Source: an uncultured Lachnospiraceae bacterium
Lineage (GTDB): Bacteria; Bacillota; Clostridia; Lachnospirales; Lachnospiraceae
Assembly: GCA_947589125.1 (NCBI GenBank)
Contig: CANPZZ010000004.1
Coordinates: 1-46,501, forward strand
Direction: 5' to 3'
DNA length: 46,501 bases
The translations under genes and the position numbers were made by a program. The notes under the pieces are model-generated. The model did not search any database, was not told where the DNA came from, and saw only the letters and a list, made by a program, of their open reading frames with translations. Shown piece after piece: positions 30,537 to 39,568 of this stretch; position 1 is the stretch's first letter; each line of letters begins with the position of its first letter.

Positions 30537-32912
30537 CTACAGGATCCCCCCGCACACAATCTTAAACGCCAGCGCGCAGCACCACGCCACCACGCACTGC
30601 CACACGACCACGCCGATGGCCCATTTGCCGCCCAGCTCCCGCTTGATGGACGCGACGGCGGCCACACAGGGTGTGTAGAGAAGGCTGAAGATCAGAAGCG
30701 CGCCGGCTTCCGCCGTTCCGAGAACAGCCGTGATGCCGCCCTGGGCGCCGAAGAGCACCTCCAGCACGGAGACCACGCTCTCCTTCGCCATGAAGCCGCT
30801 GATCAGCGACGTGCAGATCCGCCAGTCGCCCAGACCCAGCGGCTTAAAGAGCGGGGCCAGGACGCCGGCCAGCATCGCCATGATGCTGTCTGCCGAATCC
30901 TCCACCAGATTAAACCGCAGGTTAAAGCTCTGCAGGAACCATACGACCACCGTCGCCACCAGGATCACGGAAAACGCCTTCTCTAAGAAATCCTTCGCCT
31001 TCTCCCACATCAGCTGCATTGTGCTTCTGGCGCTGGGCAGGCGGTAGTTGGGCAGTTCCATCACGAAGGGGACCGCCTCGCCCTTAAAGAGTACCTTCTT
31101 ATAGAGGAACGCGTCCAGGATCCCCACAACGATCCCGAACAGATACAGACCGGTCATGATAAATCCGCCCTTTCCCGGGAAGAACGCGTTGACAAAGAAC
31201 GCATAGATCGGCAGTTTGGCGGTGCAGCTCATGAACGGCGTCAGCAGGATCGTCATGCGGCGGTCCCTCTCGCTGGGAAGCGTGCGGGTCGCCATGACCG
31301 CCGGCACCGTGCAGCCGAAGCCGATCAGCATCGGCACGATACTGCGGCCGGAAAGACCGATCTTGCGCAGCAGTTTATCCATAAAGAACGCGACTCTGGC
31401 AATGTATCCGCTGTCCTCCAGAAGCGACAGGAAGAAGAACATGGTGACCACGATCGGCAGGAAACTTAAGACGCTGCCGACGCCCTCGAAGATGCCGGAA
31501 AGCACCAGGTCCTGAAGCACCTCATTAACTCCGGCTGTCGCCATAGCCTTTGCCGTAATATCCGTAAGCGCGGCGATCGCAATCTCCAGAAGTCCCTGGA
31601 GCCATGCGCCGATCACATTAAACGTCAGATAAAAGACCGCGGCCATGATGCAGACAAATACGGGGATCGCCGTGTAACGTCCCGTCAGGATCCGGTCCAG
31701 GTTCTCGCTGCGCACATGTTCTTTGCTCTCGTGCGGTTTATTGACGCATTCCTCGCAGACCTTCTCGATGAAGCGGAAGCGCATGTCCGCGATGGCGGCG
31801 CTGCGGTCCAGGCCGCGCTCCGCCTCCATCTGGAGCGTGATATGCTCCAGAAGTTCTTTCTCATTCTGATCCAGCGCCAGCTGGTCGATGATCAGCTGAT
31901 CGCCTTCAATGGCCTTGCTGGCGGCAAACCGCACCGGGATCCCGGCGTTCTCCGCGTGATCCTCGATCAGATGGACCACCGCATGGAGACAGCGGTGAAC
32001 CGCTCCGCCGAAATCATCCTTGGAACAGAAATCATACCGCTGCGGTTTCTCCTGGTATTTGGCGATATGAAGGGCGTGGGTCACCAACTCCTCGATACCT
32101 TTATTCTTGGCCGCGGAGATCGGTACCACCGGGACGCCTAACTGGGCCTCCATGGCGTTGACGTCGATGGAGCCGCCGTTGCCGGTCAGCTCGTCCATCA
32201 TGTTCAGCGCTACCACCATGGGCCGGTTCATTTCCAGAAGCTGCATGGTCAGATACAGGTTCCGCTCGATGTTGGTGGCGTCCACAATATTAATGATCGC
32301 GTCCGGTTCATCCTTCAGAACGAAATTCCGGGATACCACCTCCTCGCTGGAGTACGGCGACATGGAATAGATGCCCGGCAGGTCGGTGATCGACGTCTTC
32401 GGATGGCCCAGAATCGCGCCGTCCTTCCGGTCCACCGTAACGCCCGGGAAATTGCCCACATGCTGATTGGCGCCGGTCAGCCGGTTGAAAAGCGTCGTCT
32501 TGCCGCAGTTCTGGTTGCCAACCAGCGCGAATGTCAGGATATGTCCGTCCGGCAGGGGATTTTCCGTCTGCTTCTCGTGATGGACGCCGGGCTCGCCGAA
32601 ATACGGATGGGCCACGGAACGTTTCTTCGTCTTCCGGCCCGCGTCCGTCGCTTTTCCGGCTTCGCCCGCCGCATCCTCCTTTGCTGCCCGGACGCCGCTT
32701 ACCGTGATCTGGGCCGCATCGTCCAGGCGCAGGGTCAGTTCATAACCGTGAATCCGCAGCTCCACCGGATCGCCCATCGGAGCGAACTTCACCACTGTCA
32801 CCTCAGCGCCGGGGATGACGCCCATATCCAGAAAATGCTGTCTGAGCGCGCCTTCGCCGCCTACCACGTCGATGACGGCGCTCTCCCCGATCTTCATTTC
32901 TTTGATCGTCAT
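30537..32912 (-). CDS. feoB: Ferrous iron transporter, FeoA-FeoB fusion
   Basis: This 791-residue protein starts with a FeoA SH3-like domain (residues 1-80: MTIKEMKIGESAVIDVVGG, HFLDMGVIPGAEVTV) joined by a charged linker to FeoB. The G domain has GNQNCGKTTLFNRL (G1), DLPGIYSMSPYS (G3), NMMDE (G4) and SAAK (G5). The membrane part has two Gate motifs, including GYIARVAFFMDKLLRKIGLS and GFGCTVPAVMATRTL. FeoB imports Fe(II), the main iron form in the anaerobic gut. The frame is open to 32939, but the ATG at 32912 gives a normal FeoA start with GAGG ten bases upstream. A perfect GC palindrome lies upstream at 32958. No iron-box was recognised. Confidence 0.95.
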   Translation of the reverse strand: MTIKEMKIGESAVIDVVGGEGALRQHFLDMGVIPGAEVTVVKFAPMGDPVELRIHGYELTLRLDDAAQITVSGVRAAKEDAAGEAGKATDAGRKTKKRSVAHPYFGEPGVHHEKQTENPLPDGHILTFALVGNQNCGKTTLFNRLTGANQHVGNFPGVTVDRKDGAILGHPKTSITDLPGIYSMSPYSSEEVVSRNFVLKDEPDAIINIVDATNIERNLYLTMQLLEMNRPMVVALNMMDELTGNGGSIDVNAMEAQLGVPVVPISAAKNKGIEELVTHALHIAKYQEKPQRYDFCSKDDFGGAVHRCLHAVVHLIEDHAENAGIPVRFAASKAIEGDQLIIDQLALDQNEKELLEHITLQMEAERGLDRSAAIADMRFRFIEKVCEECVNKPHESKEHVRSENLDRILTGRYTAIPVFVCIMAAVFYLTFNVIGAWLQGLLEIAIAALTDITAKAMATAGVNEVLQDLVLSGIFEGVGSVLSFLPIVVTMFFFLSLLEDSGYIARVAFFMDKLLRKIGLSGRSIVPMLIGFGCTVPAVMATRTLPSERDRRMTILLTPFMSCTAKLPIYAFFVNAFFPGKGGFIMTGLYLFGIVVGILDAFLYKKVLFKGEAVPFVMELPNYRLPSARSTMQLMWEKAKDFLEKAFSVILVATVVVWFLQSFNLRFNLVEDSADSIMAMLAGVLAPLFKPLGLGDWRICTSLISGFMAKESVVSVLEVLFGAQGGITAVLGTAEAGALLIFSLLYTPCVAAVASIKRELGGKWAIGVVVWQCVVAWCCALAFKIVCGGIL

Positions 32913-32957
32913 GAATATTCTGCCTCTTTTCTGATGCAAATGCTGTATTCCGTTTTT

Positions 32958-32976
32958 GCCGCGGTCTGACCGCGGC
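32958..32976. promoter_or_regulatory. GC-rich perfect inverted repeat upstream of feoB
   Basis: GCCGCGGTC and GACCGCGGC flank a single T, 46 bases before the feoB start. On the plus strand it is followed by TTTTCTT and would work as a terminator; on the feoB strand it is flanked by A-runs and could be an operator or leader hairpin. The remaining 200 bases up to the GH127 stop hold no recognisable gene. Confidence 0.5.
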
Positions 32977-33177
32977 TTTTCTTCTGTAAACCACCGCTAT
33001 TAATTTACTGAGATTCGCTGCAGTCCGGCAGGCGCCGGCATATCTCCGAGAGACCTCTGCTGCAGCTTCCCATTTTTTACAGCTATCTGACCACGGTTCT
33101 CCGCGGCAGATTGCTGTCATAACCTCCCGCTTTTGCCGCTGCCTGCAATTCACTTATCTCTAAATATCCGCAAGCCT

Positions 33178-35688
33178 CTACACCCGCAGCCACACGGTCA
33201 TCTCGCCCTCTCCGCGGTTCGCCCACGCATAGTAGGGAATCAGCGTAAGGACCTCATCTTCCTCGACAGGCGGCGCGTAATCGCGATAGAGGGAACCGCA
33301 TTCCGCCGGAACCAGCTTCTTCGCCGGAACCTTCAGGACAGCCATCGGATGTCCCAGCCGATCCGTCATCTCGACGCGGACGCCGCTGCCGGGCTTTGAA
33401 GCCACGCCGCTCCCGCTCTCATCGGACATATTTTTCCCCTCTTCGTCATAACCAATTCTCGCCGTATCCACCCGGTACAGATGCAGATCCTTCCCGTTAT
33501 CCGCTTCCTCAGCGCAATACGTGACCGGTCCGCGCACGAACGCCACGCGTCCCAGATCCTCGCGCACCCGCGGGTCGGCGGCCTTCATATGAACGTCCAT
33601 CGGGAATTCCAGGGAAATGGAATCGCCCGCCTGCCAGGAACCGGTTACATACAGATATCCGTCCTCGATCCGCGATATCTCCTGCTTCTTCCCGCCGCAG
33701 ACGACATCCGCGTGCCACTCCCCGCTCCAGCCGGGAATGCGCAGAGCCAGCGTACACGCGGCCGTTTTGCCCGGCACACCGCATGGATCCGCGCCGCCCG
33801 GCACTGTGCCGGATGCGGCTGCGCTGGAAGCGGCGGTTTCGATTCCCGCCTCACAGACCGTTATCTTCACATTTCCGTCCCACGGTATTCCGGTCTCCAC
33901 CTGAAGCGTGATCCGGGCCGTATGCGGCGCACCGTCCGCTGCTGCCGCACATGCAGCAGCATTTTCCGAACCGGCATGAAAAACTTCCTCCGATTCGCCG
34001 CCAGCTTTCGAACCCGGATTCTCTCCGACCCGAACCATCTTCGTCACCCGGCCGCCCATATACAAGTGGAACCACAGCGTATCCTCATTTTCCGTATAGG
34101 CGTAAGCGCCCACGGAACTGACGATCCGCGCCAGATTCGGCGGACAGCAGGCGCAGCCGAACCATTTCTGGCGCACCGGCTTCACATGATCCAGACGGCT
34201 GTCCTTGCGGCAGGCTTCCGGCTTCACCTCCAGCGGATTCACATAGAAGAAGCTCCTGCCGTCCAGCGCCATGCCCGCAAGCACCGTATTGTAAAGCGCC
34301 TGCTCCATCACATCCGCGTACCGGCTATCCGGCCGGATCTGCAGCATCCGCCGGGCGAAGAACGCCAGGGCGATGGCCGCGCAGGTCTCCGAGTAAGCCG
34401 CGTCATTGGGCAGATCGTAGGGGTAGGAAAATGCCTCCCCGTGGCTGGTGCCGCCCACGCCGCCGGTGATATACAGCTTTTCCTTCACAATGCTGTCCCA
34501 CAGGCGCTCGCAGGCCGCGAACATCGCTTCATCCTCCGCAAGCCTCGCCACGTCGGCCATGCCGGAATACAGATATCCGGCCCGCACCGCGTGGCCCACC
34601 GCCTCCGACTGATTGCGGACCGGCTGATGGGCCTGATAATAAGCGTAATTGGCGGAAGTCAGAGCGCGGATCCTGGCAGGGAATTCCCGTGTGGCTTTCC
34701 TGCCCGCCTTCTGTGCATTTTCCGCGCACTCTGCCTCCGCAGTGCTTTCGGAGGCTTCCATCTCCGCTGCATCGCAAGCGCTTTCCGCAGCTTTCTCATC
34801 AGACGTTTCCGAACCCGCCGGGCCGTCTCCTGACTTTATGTCGTCTTCTCCGCCTGCGCCGCTCTTCTCTCCCTGCTCATAGAGCCACCGCTCTTTCTCT
34901 TCCTCAATGAAATAATGCGGTTCCGTTCCTCTCTGATCCAGGAAAAATTCCGCCAGCCGCAGGTATTTCTCACAACCTGTAACCTCATATAACCTTACAA
35001 GTGCCATTTCTGCGATCTCATGGCCGGGATATCCTTTGCGTTTGCCCTCTTCCGGCCCGAAAACAGAAGCCGCATAATCGGCAAACCGGCAGGCCGCCTT
35101 CAGAAGCTTATCCTTCCCGGTAGCCTGATAGTAAGCCACGGCTCCCTCCGCCAGATGTCCCAGGCAATACAGCTCATGGTGATCCTTCAGATTCGTAAAG
35201 GACCGGTCCATACCGCTTAAAATATAGTAGGTGTCCAGATATCCGTTCTCCCACTGGGCCGCACAGACCACATCGATGGCTTCATCGGCGATCCGCTCCA
35301 GCTCCGGATCCGGATGCCAGGTCAGCGTATAAGCCACGGCTTCGATCCATTTGCTGAAATCCGTATCCTGAAAGACAAAGCCATAGAACTTGTCCGGATC
35401 CGGTTTCGCCGGATCTTCCGGCAGCACGTTGAAGCCCCGGTACGAATAGGCCGGCGCCGCGAAGGACGCGCCTGCTGTTTTCTTCTCGCGCATCAGCCGC
35501 CCCGCGGCCCGGAAATTATGCATGCAGTAGCTGGGAGCCGCTCCCTCTACCCGGTCATTCAACGCCTCCCACTGATAGGGGATCACCTCTGTGCGCACCA
35601 GTTCCTGCTCCCGCTGCCAGAACACGTCGGTGATCTGTATCTGCTTTAAATCCACCGGCCTGCTGAATCTCTTCTTATCCATATCCAT
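33178..35688 (-). CDS. GH127 beta-L-arabinofuranosidase-like glycosidase
   Basis: This 836-residue protein is a GH127 enzyme. It opens with a family-like segment ITDVFWQREQELVRTEVIPY and carries GGVGGTSHGEAFSYPYDLP, YSETCAAIA and KWFGCACCPPNLARIVSSVG. In the Bifidobacterium enzyme, as I recall, the Glu and Cys of ETC and the two Cys of CACC bind zinc and one Cys is the nucleophile; all are present. It should release L-arabinofuranose from plant glycans or hydroxyproline glycans. It is well longer than the usual 640-680 residues because of three low-complexity acidic/Ala/Gly insertions at about 275-345, 555-585 and 610-640. No signal peptide, so it acts on imported sugars. The start is the first ATG; the third residue is also Met. 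Confidence 0.9.
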   Translation of the reverse strand: MDMDKKRFSRPVDLKQIQITDVFWQREQELVRTEVIPYQWEALNDRVEGAAPSYCMHNFRAAGRLMREKKTAGASFAAPAYSYRGFNVLPEDPAKPDPDKFYGFVFQDTDFSKWIEAVAYTLTWHPDPELERIADEAIDVVCAAQWENGYLDTYYILSGMDRSFTNLKDHHELYCLGHLAEGAVAYYQATGKDKLLKAACRFADYAASVFGPEEGKRKGYPGHEIAEMALVRLYEVTGCEKYLRLAEFFLDQRGTEPHYFIEEEKERWLYEQGEKSGAGGEDDIKSGDGPAGSETSDEKAAESACDAAEMEASESTAEAECAENAQKAGRKATREFPARIRALTSANYAYYQAHQPVRNQSEAVGHAVRAGYLYSGMADVARLAEDEAMFAACERLWDSIVKEKLYITGGVGGTSHGEAFSYPYDLPNDAAYSETCAAIALAFFARRMLQIRPDSRYADVMEQALYNTVLAGMALDGRSFFYVNPLEVKPEACRKDSRLDHVKPVRQKWFGCACCPPNLARIVSSVGAYAYTENEDTLWFHLYMGGRVTKMVRVGENPGSKAGGESEEVFHAGSENAAACAAAADGAPHTARITLQVETGIPWDGNVKITVCEAGIETAASSAAASGTVPGGADPCGVPGKTAACTLALRIPGWSGEWHADVVCGGKKQEISRIEDGYLYVTGSWQAGDSISLEFPMDVHMKAADPRVREDLGRVAFVRGPVTYCAEEADNGKDLHLYRVDTARIGYDEEGKNMSDESGSGVASKPGSGVRVEMTDRLGHPMAVLKVPAKKLVPAECGSLYRDYAPPVEEDEVLTLIPYYAWANRGEGEMTVWLRV

Positions 35689-35789
35689 CCCTTCTCCGGC
35701 CGGAGCCGGTTTGCCCTTTCACCAACACCCGGCTCTCACCGGACGCAGATACAGTCCATGCGCCGGCGTCGCCGGGCGCCACAATTTCT

Positions 35790-37070
35790 TTAAGCTTCCA
35801 GCGCCTGTTCTATGTCGGCAATGATATCCTCCACGCCTTCGATCCCCACGCTCAGCCGGATCATCGCCGGATCCACGCCGGCTTCCACCAGTTGTTCGTC
35901 GCTTAACTGCCTGTGGGTATGACTGGCCGGATGCAGCACCGACGTCCTGGCATCCGCCACATGGGTCACGATCGCCGCCAGCTTCAGCTTGTCCATGAAC
36001 TCCGCCGCCGCGGCCCTTCCGCCCTTCAGTCCGAAGGAAATGACGCCGCAGGTGCCGTTCGGCATATATTTCTGCGCCAGATCATAGTATTTATCACCCT
36101 CAAGTCCCGGATAGTTCACCCAGGCCACGTCGCTGCGGCTCTTTAAGTACTGCGCCACCTTCAGGGCGTTCTCGCAGTGCCTTGGCATCCGCAGATGCAG
36201 TGTCTCCAGGCCTACGTTCAGCAGAAATGCGTTCTGGGGCGCCTGGATTGGTCCCATGTCCCGCATCAACTGGGCAGTAGCCTTGGTAATGTATCCGGCT
36301 TTGCCGAATTTCTTCGTGTAAACGACGCCATGGTACGATTCATCCGGCGTGGTCAGCCCCGGGAATTTGTCCGCGTGAGCGTCCCAGTCGAAATTGCCGC
36401 TGTCCACGATGCAGCCGCCCACAGTCATCGCGTGGCCGTCCATGTATTTGGTCGTGGAATGAGTCACGATGTCCGCGCCCCACTCAAAGGGCCGGCAGTT
36501 GATCGGGGTAGCGAAGGTATTGTCAACGATCAGCGGCACGCCGTGCTTGTGGGCCAGGCGGGCGAATTTCTCGATATCCAGCACCACCAGGGCCGGGTTG
36601 GCAATGGTCTCGCCGAAGACCGCCTTCGTGTTGGGCTGAAACGCTTTCTCCAGCTCCTCCTCCGGCGCATCCGGATCAACCAGCGTACACTCGATGCCGA
36701 AGCGCTTAAGCGTCACTGTCAGCAGGTTCGAAGTGCCGCCGTAGATCGTGGCGGCGCTGACCACATGGTCGCCCTTGGAACAAATATTGATGATCGCGAA
36801 CATATTGGCCGCCTGGCCGGAAGACGTAAGCATCGCGGCCACGCCGCCCTCCAGCCTGCAGATCTTGTCCGCTACGATGTCGTTGGTCGGATTGGCCAGT
36901 CTGGTATAGAAATAACCGTTCTCTTCCAGATCGAACAGACGGCCCATCTGCTCGCTGGTCTCGTATTTGAACGTTGTGCTCTGGTAGATCGGCAGCACTC
37001 TGGGCTCGCCGTTCTTCGGCTGCCAGCCGCCCTGAATACAGATCGTATCTAAGGATTGATTTTTACTCAT
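35790..37070 (-). CDS. metY: O-acetylhomoserine aminocarboxypropyltransferase (homocysteine synthase)
   Basis: This is a 426-residue PLP enzyme of the Cys/Met metabolism family. It starts MSKNQSLDTICIQGGWQPK and has YQSTTFKYETSEQMG, LEGGVAAMLTSSGQAAN, and the PLP lysine in THSTTKYMDGHAM. The C-terminus (SVGIEGVEDIIADIEQAL) is typical. It uses sulfide with O-acetylhomoserine to make homocysteine, or with O-acetylserine to make cysteine. The frame opens at 37115, but AGGAGGG lies upstream of the ATG at 37070 at suitable distance. It has its own promoter at 37106-37134. No SAM riboswitch or T-box was seen in the short leader. Confidence 0.93.
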   Translation of the reverse strand: MSKNQSLDTICIQGGWQPKNGEPRVLPIYQSTTFKYETSEQMGRLFDLEENGYFYTRLANPTNDIVADKICRLEGGVAAMLTSSGQAANMFAIINICSKGDHVVSAATIYGGTSNLLTVTLKRFGIECTLVDPDAPEEELEKAFQPNTKAVFGETIANPALVVLDIEKFARLAHKHGVPLIVDNTFATPINCRPFEWGADIVTHSTTKYMDGHAMTVGGCIVDSGNFDWDAHADKFPGLTTPDESYHGVVYTKKFGKAGYITKATAQLMRDMGPIQAPQNAFLLNVGLETLHLRMPRHCENALKVAQYLKSRSDVAWVNYPGLEGDKYYDLAQKYMPNGTCGVISFGLKGGRAAAAEFMDKLKLAAIVTHVADARTSVLHPASHTHRQLSDEQLVEAGVDPAMIRLSVGIEGVEDIIADIEQALEA

Positions 37071-37105
37071 ATGGAAATAACCCTCCTGTTTAATTTGCTT
37101 CTCAC

Positions 37106-37134
37106 AGTCTATCACAGGCGGATTGCAGAATCAA
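37106..37134 (-). promoter_or_regulatory. Promoter of metY
   Basis: On the minus strand TTGATT (37129-37134), a 17-base spacer and TAGACT (37106-37111), with a leader of about 30 bases that holds only the AGGAGGG site. The shortness rules out a large riboswitch. Confidence 0.55.
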
Positions 37135-37149
37135 TAAGTATGTGAAAAT

Positions 37150-37276
37150 TTCACATGACTGCGTCACCGACGCGTTTTGCATGCCGACGCAATGCAGACA
37201 GAATGCCACAGGCGCTTTGTCTGCCTGGAAATACGGGCAAAGTATCCCCAATGTTCCGCTCGTACAGAAACAGGAA
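37150..37276 (+). repeat. 39-bp hairpin repeat array C
   Basis: A well-formed unit has stem GCAGACA (37195 region) paired with TGTCTGC, then the linker CTGGAAATACGGG. Degenerate units flank it: one starting GCGTCACCGACGC with a GCATGCCGACGCA end, and one CAAAGTATCCCC with GCTCGTACAG. The different stem sequence with preserved pairing supports a structural role. The array fills the gap between the metY promoter and the hairpin at 37278. Confidence 0.7.
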
Positions 37277-37277
37277 A

Positions 37278-37303
37278 GAGACCTGCATCCGGGCAGGCCT
37301 CTC
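37278..37303 (-). terminator. Attenuator-like hairpin after the leader ORF
   Basis: CCTGC pairs with GCAGG and is extended by GAGA/TCTC across a small bulge. On the minus strand it is followed by TTTCCTGTTT. It begins 19 bases after the stop of the short Phe-rich ORF. Confidence 0.5.
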
Positions 37304-37321
37304 CCTATTGAAGAATATCAG

Positions 37322-37372
37322 TCAGTTATTCATGATGAAGAAGAAAAGCTGCATCGCATCACCTCTTTTCAT
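37322..37372 (-). CDS. Short Phe-rich ORF, candidate leader peptide
   Basis: The frame encodes MKRGDAMQLFFFIMNN. Initiation could occur at the internal ATG (37354), giving MQLFFFIMNN with AGAGGTG five bases upstream, or at the ATG at 37372 with GGAGG twelve bases upstream. Three consecutive phenylalanine codons are followed, 19 bases after the stop, by a terminator-like hairpin. This is the layout of a transcription attenuator or ribosome-stalling leader. The next gene in its direction is metY, which has its own promoter, and a repeat array lies between, so the controlled gene is uncertain. The rest of the gap up to 37571 is without recognisable genes. Confidence 0.45.
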   Translation of the reverse strand: MKRGDAMQLFFFIMNN

Positions 37373-37571
37373 ATGGTATGTGTTCCTCCGGAGAGCACTA
37401 TCTATAAAACGCAAAAAACGCCAAAATATAACATAAAAAAGCATGACCATATTCGGTCATTGTCCCGGACACGGCCGTCCATTCTTCTTCACCGGCATTT
37501 TCGGAAAGCCCCAAACGCTCTCTTCGCCCATGACCGCGCCATTCTCCGCCCCGCGCCCGCACCAAAGACGG

Positions 37572-37600
37572 TTGACATATCGGATCCGGCAAATTATAAT
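37572..37600 (+). promoter_or_regulatory. Full-consensus promoter of the DUF368 gene
   Basis: TTGACA (37572-37577), 17 bases, TATAAT (37595-37600): every base of both hexamers matches the sigma-A consensus. The leader to the ATG at 37731 is about 120 bases, without an obvious riboswitch. It suggests high constitutive expression. Confidence 0.85.
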
Positions 37601-37730
37601 CATCTGGAAAGCCGAATACCTCCGTTCCGGCCGGATAAGAAATGTTCCCAGGCATTCCGAAACGGTCTGCGGGCGGAAAAGACGCGCCAACGTATATCGA
37701 AGAAATGCAGAAAAGAAAGAGGATTCAAAA

Positions 37731-38627
37731 ATGACAGCAGTTTTGGACATCATAAAAGGTATCTTCATCGGTATCGCCAATATCATCCCCGGCGTCAGCG
37801 GCGGTACCATGGCCGTATCGCTGGGCATCTACGACAAGATCATCGCGGCAGTCTCCAATCTTTTGAAGGACTGGAAGGCAAGCGTAAAGACCCTGCTGCC
37901 CCTGCTCGCCGGCTGCGCTTTAGGCATCGTGGGCTTCACCTACGCCATTGAATTTCTTCTGAGCAGGCACACCTTTGTTACCTGTATGGCCTTCGTCGGA
38001 CTGATTCTGGGCGGACTGCCCACACTTTTCCTCTCCCTGAAAGGGGAAATGAAGCGCACCGCGTCATCCATCGGTATCGCCGGCGTTCTCGCCTTCGTGA
38101 TCCTGTTCTGTGTGGCGGTCTTCCTGCCCATGCTGAACGCGGACGACGAGGTCCTGCGGACCTTTACAGCGACCCCGGGAACGCTTATCGCCCTGTTCTT
38201 TGTCGGCGTCATCGCGTCTGCCACCATGGTGATCCCCGGCGTCAGCGGCTCCCTGGTCATGATGATCCTGGGCTACTATTACGGCATTATCAACACGATC
38301 AAAGCATTTCTGGAAGCGCTGCGCCATTTTGATATCGGCGGCATGTTCTCGGCCGGGATCCTGCTGCTGCCTTTCAGCATCGGCGTCCTGCTGGGAATCA
38401 TCCTGATCGCCAAACTGATCACCTTTCTGTTTGAGAAATACAGCGTCACCACCTACTGCGCGATCCTGGGTCTGATCATCGCGTCGCCGTTCGCCATTTT
38501 CTACAATACAGGGCTGTTCGGGCAGATAGGCAGCCTGACCGCGGGACAGATCATCCTGGGGCTTGTGCTTGCCGCGGGATGCGGCGTATTCACATATATT
38601 CTTGGGAAGGAAGATTCCGGGAAATGA
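37731..38627 (+). CDS. DUF368 family polytopic membrane protein (likely polyprenyl-phosphate transporter)
   Basis: This 298-residue protein has about eight hydrophobic helices. It opens with KGIFIGIANIIPGVSGGTMA, and a second copy of the IPGVSG motif appears at TMVIPGVSGSLVMMILGYYY, showing an inverted-repeat transporter fold. Recent work, as I recall it, identifies DUF368 proteins as recycling transporters for undecaprenyl phosphate, the lipid carrier for cell wall precursors. The frame is open from 37443, but the ATG at 37731 starts at the normal family N-terminus and has AAAGAGG upstream. A full-consensus promoter and a strong terminator bracket it as a single-gene unit. Confidence 0.9.
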   Translation: MTAVLDIIKGIFIGIANIIPGVSGGTMAVSLGIYDKIIAAVSNLLKDWKASVKTLLPLLAGCALGIVGFTYAIEFLLSRHTFVTCMAFVGLILGGLPTLFLSLKGEMKRTASSIGIAGVLAFVILFCVAVFLPMLNADDEVLRTFTATPGTLIALFFVGVIASATMVIPGVSGSLVMMILGYYYGIINTIKAFLEALRHFDIGGMFSAGILLLPFSIGVLLGIILIAKLITFLFEKYSVTTYCAILGLIIASPFAIFYNTGLFGQIGSLTAGQIILGLVLAAGCGVFTYILGKEDSGK

Positions 38628-38637
38628 ATCGCAGAAA

Positions 38638-38711
38638 GCATGTCTCATTCCTGCGCGGAAATACAAGCAGAGCGTCACTGGCGCTCTATGCGCATACGCA
38701 TACTGACGTAG
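38638..38711 (+). repeat. 39-bp hairpin repeat D
   Basis: A partial linker (CTGCGCGGAAATACAA) leads into GCAGAGCGTCACTGGCGCTC, the best conserved stem-loop of the family, then the variant end GCATACTGACGTAG. The same variant end closes the array at 45100-45228 and begins the region at 43672. Confidence 0.75.
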
Positions 38712-38790
38712 TCCGGCCGGGCCGGATCATGGAAATTCTGCCCCGGCCGTACAGACTCCTTTCGGACAATCTCATCTGAAATAACGGCGC

Positions 38791-38838
38791 AAAAGACCCT
38801 GACAGGCGTGATATTACGCTCGTCAGAGTCTTTTTTCT
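38791..38838 (+). terminator. Intrinsic terminator of the DUF368 gene
   Basis: AAAAGACCCTGACAGGCGT pairs with ACGCTCGTCAGAGTCTTTT with two small mismatches, followed by a U-run of six. The A-run on the left side makes it usable on the other strand too, for which the zinc-ribbon gene ends just beyond. Confidence 0.88.
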
Positions 38839-38884
38839 CTCGGTCTCTTATCTTTTTTACTGGTTCTCTATCCGGCAGTTTCCT

Positions 38885-39430
38885 TTATTCTCCGTAAACT
38901 TCGTTCTTCACTTCATCCGCGGCTTCTTCCGCCACTTCCGCGGCTTCCTCGACTGCCTCCTCTACCGCTTCCAGTTCATCCTCAACGATCTCAGTCTCAT
39001 CGCCGGTTTCTTCAGCAGCTTCTTCAGCCGCCTCTTCCACAGCTTCCTCAGCCGCTTCTTCCGCCGCAGGCTCCGGAGCCGCGGCGCCGCACTTGCCGCA
39101 GAAGGAGTTGCCCTTCTTGATCACCGCGCCGCAGGAGGGGCAGACCACGCTGCCGTCCAGCTTGCGGACCTTTTCCTGAAGTTCGGAAACCGTCGCCAGC
39201 GTCTTCGTAATCTCGTCCACAATAGACTGGTACTCGTCGTCCGCATCGTCCTTATGGTTCTTGTAATAAAGCTGGCCGATCGCCGTGTAAAGTGCTTTCA
39301 CTTTGTTCTTCTCGGATGTAGCCTGGGCCTTCAGCTGAACGATCTCCGCCACGTCCTTGGCCTTCTGGGCGGCTTCCTTGCCCTTGCCTGCCAGAGTCTT
39401 GCTGATATCGTCAAAGTCAATAAATGCCAT
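38885..39430 (-). CDS. Zinc-ribbon protein with acidic C-terminal tail
   Basis: This 181-residue cytoplasmic protein has a helical N-terminal part (residues 1-95, DDISKTLAGKGKEAAQKAKDVAE). A zinc ribbon follows, CPSCGAVIKKGNSFCGKCG at about 98-116, and then a 60-residue tail made almost only of Glu and Ala with some Asp, Thr and Val. Similar proteins with this N-terminal helix and ribbon are common in Lachnospiraceae but have no assigned role. The tail resembles the acidic/Ala-rich insertions found in other proteins here. AAGGGGG precedes the ATG. It is an isolated gene, oriented toward the bidirectional terminator. Confidence 0.8.
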   Translation of the reverse strand: MAFIDFDDISKTLAGKGKEAAQKAKDVAEIVQLKAQATSEKNKVKALYTAIGQLYYKNHKDDADDEYQSIVDEITKTLATVSELQEKVRKLDGSVVCPSCGAVIKKGNSFCGKCGAAAPEPAAEEAAEEAVEEAAEEAAEETGDETEIVEDELEAVEEAVEEAAEVAEEAADEVKNEVYGE

Positions 39431-39568
39431 GATGAATATACCCCCTTGTCTTTTTCTATATATTACCTTTTTTACGTGGAAATGTCAATGCAGAGCTCAA
39501 AAAAGCGGCCGTCCGGTCTGATTTATTTCCAGCCCGGACGGCTGCTTACAGATAATCGCGGGCCTGCC

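Noticed and set aside
37071-37140. SAM riboswitch or T-box before metY.
   Set aside because: The leader after the promoter is only about 30 bases and shows none of the conserved helices.
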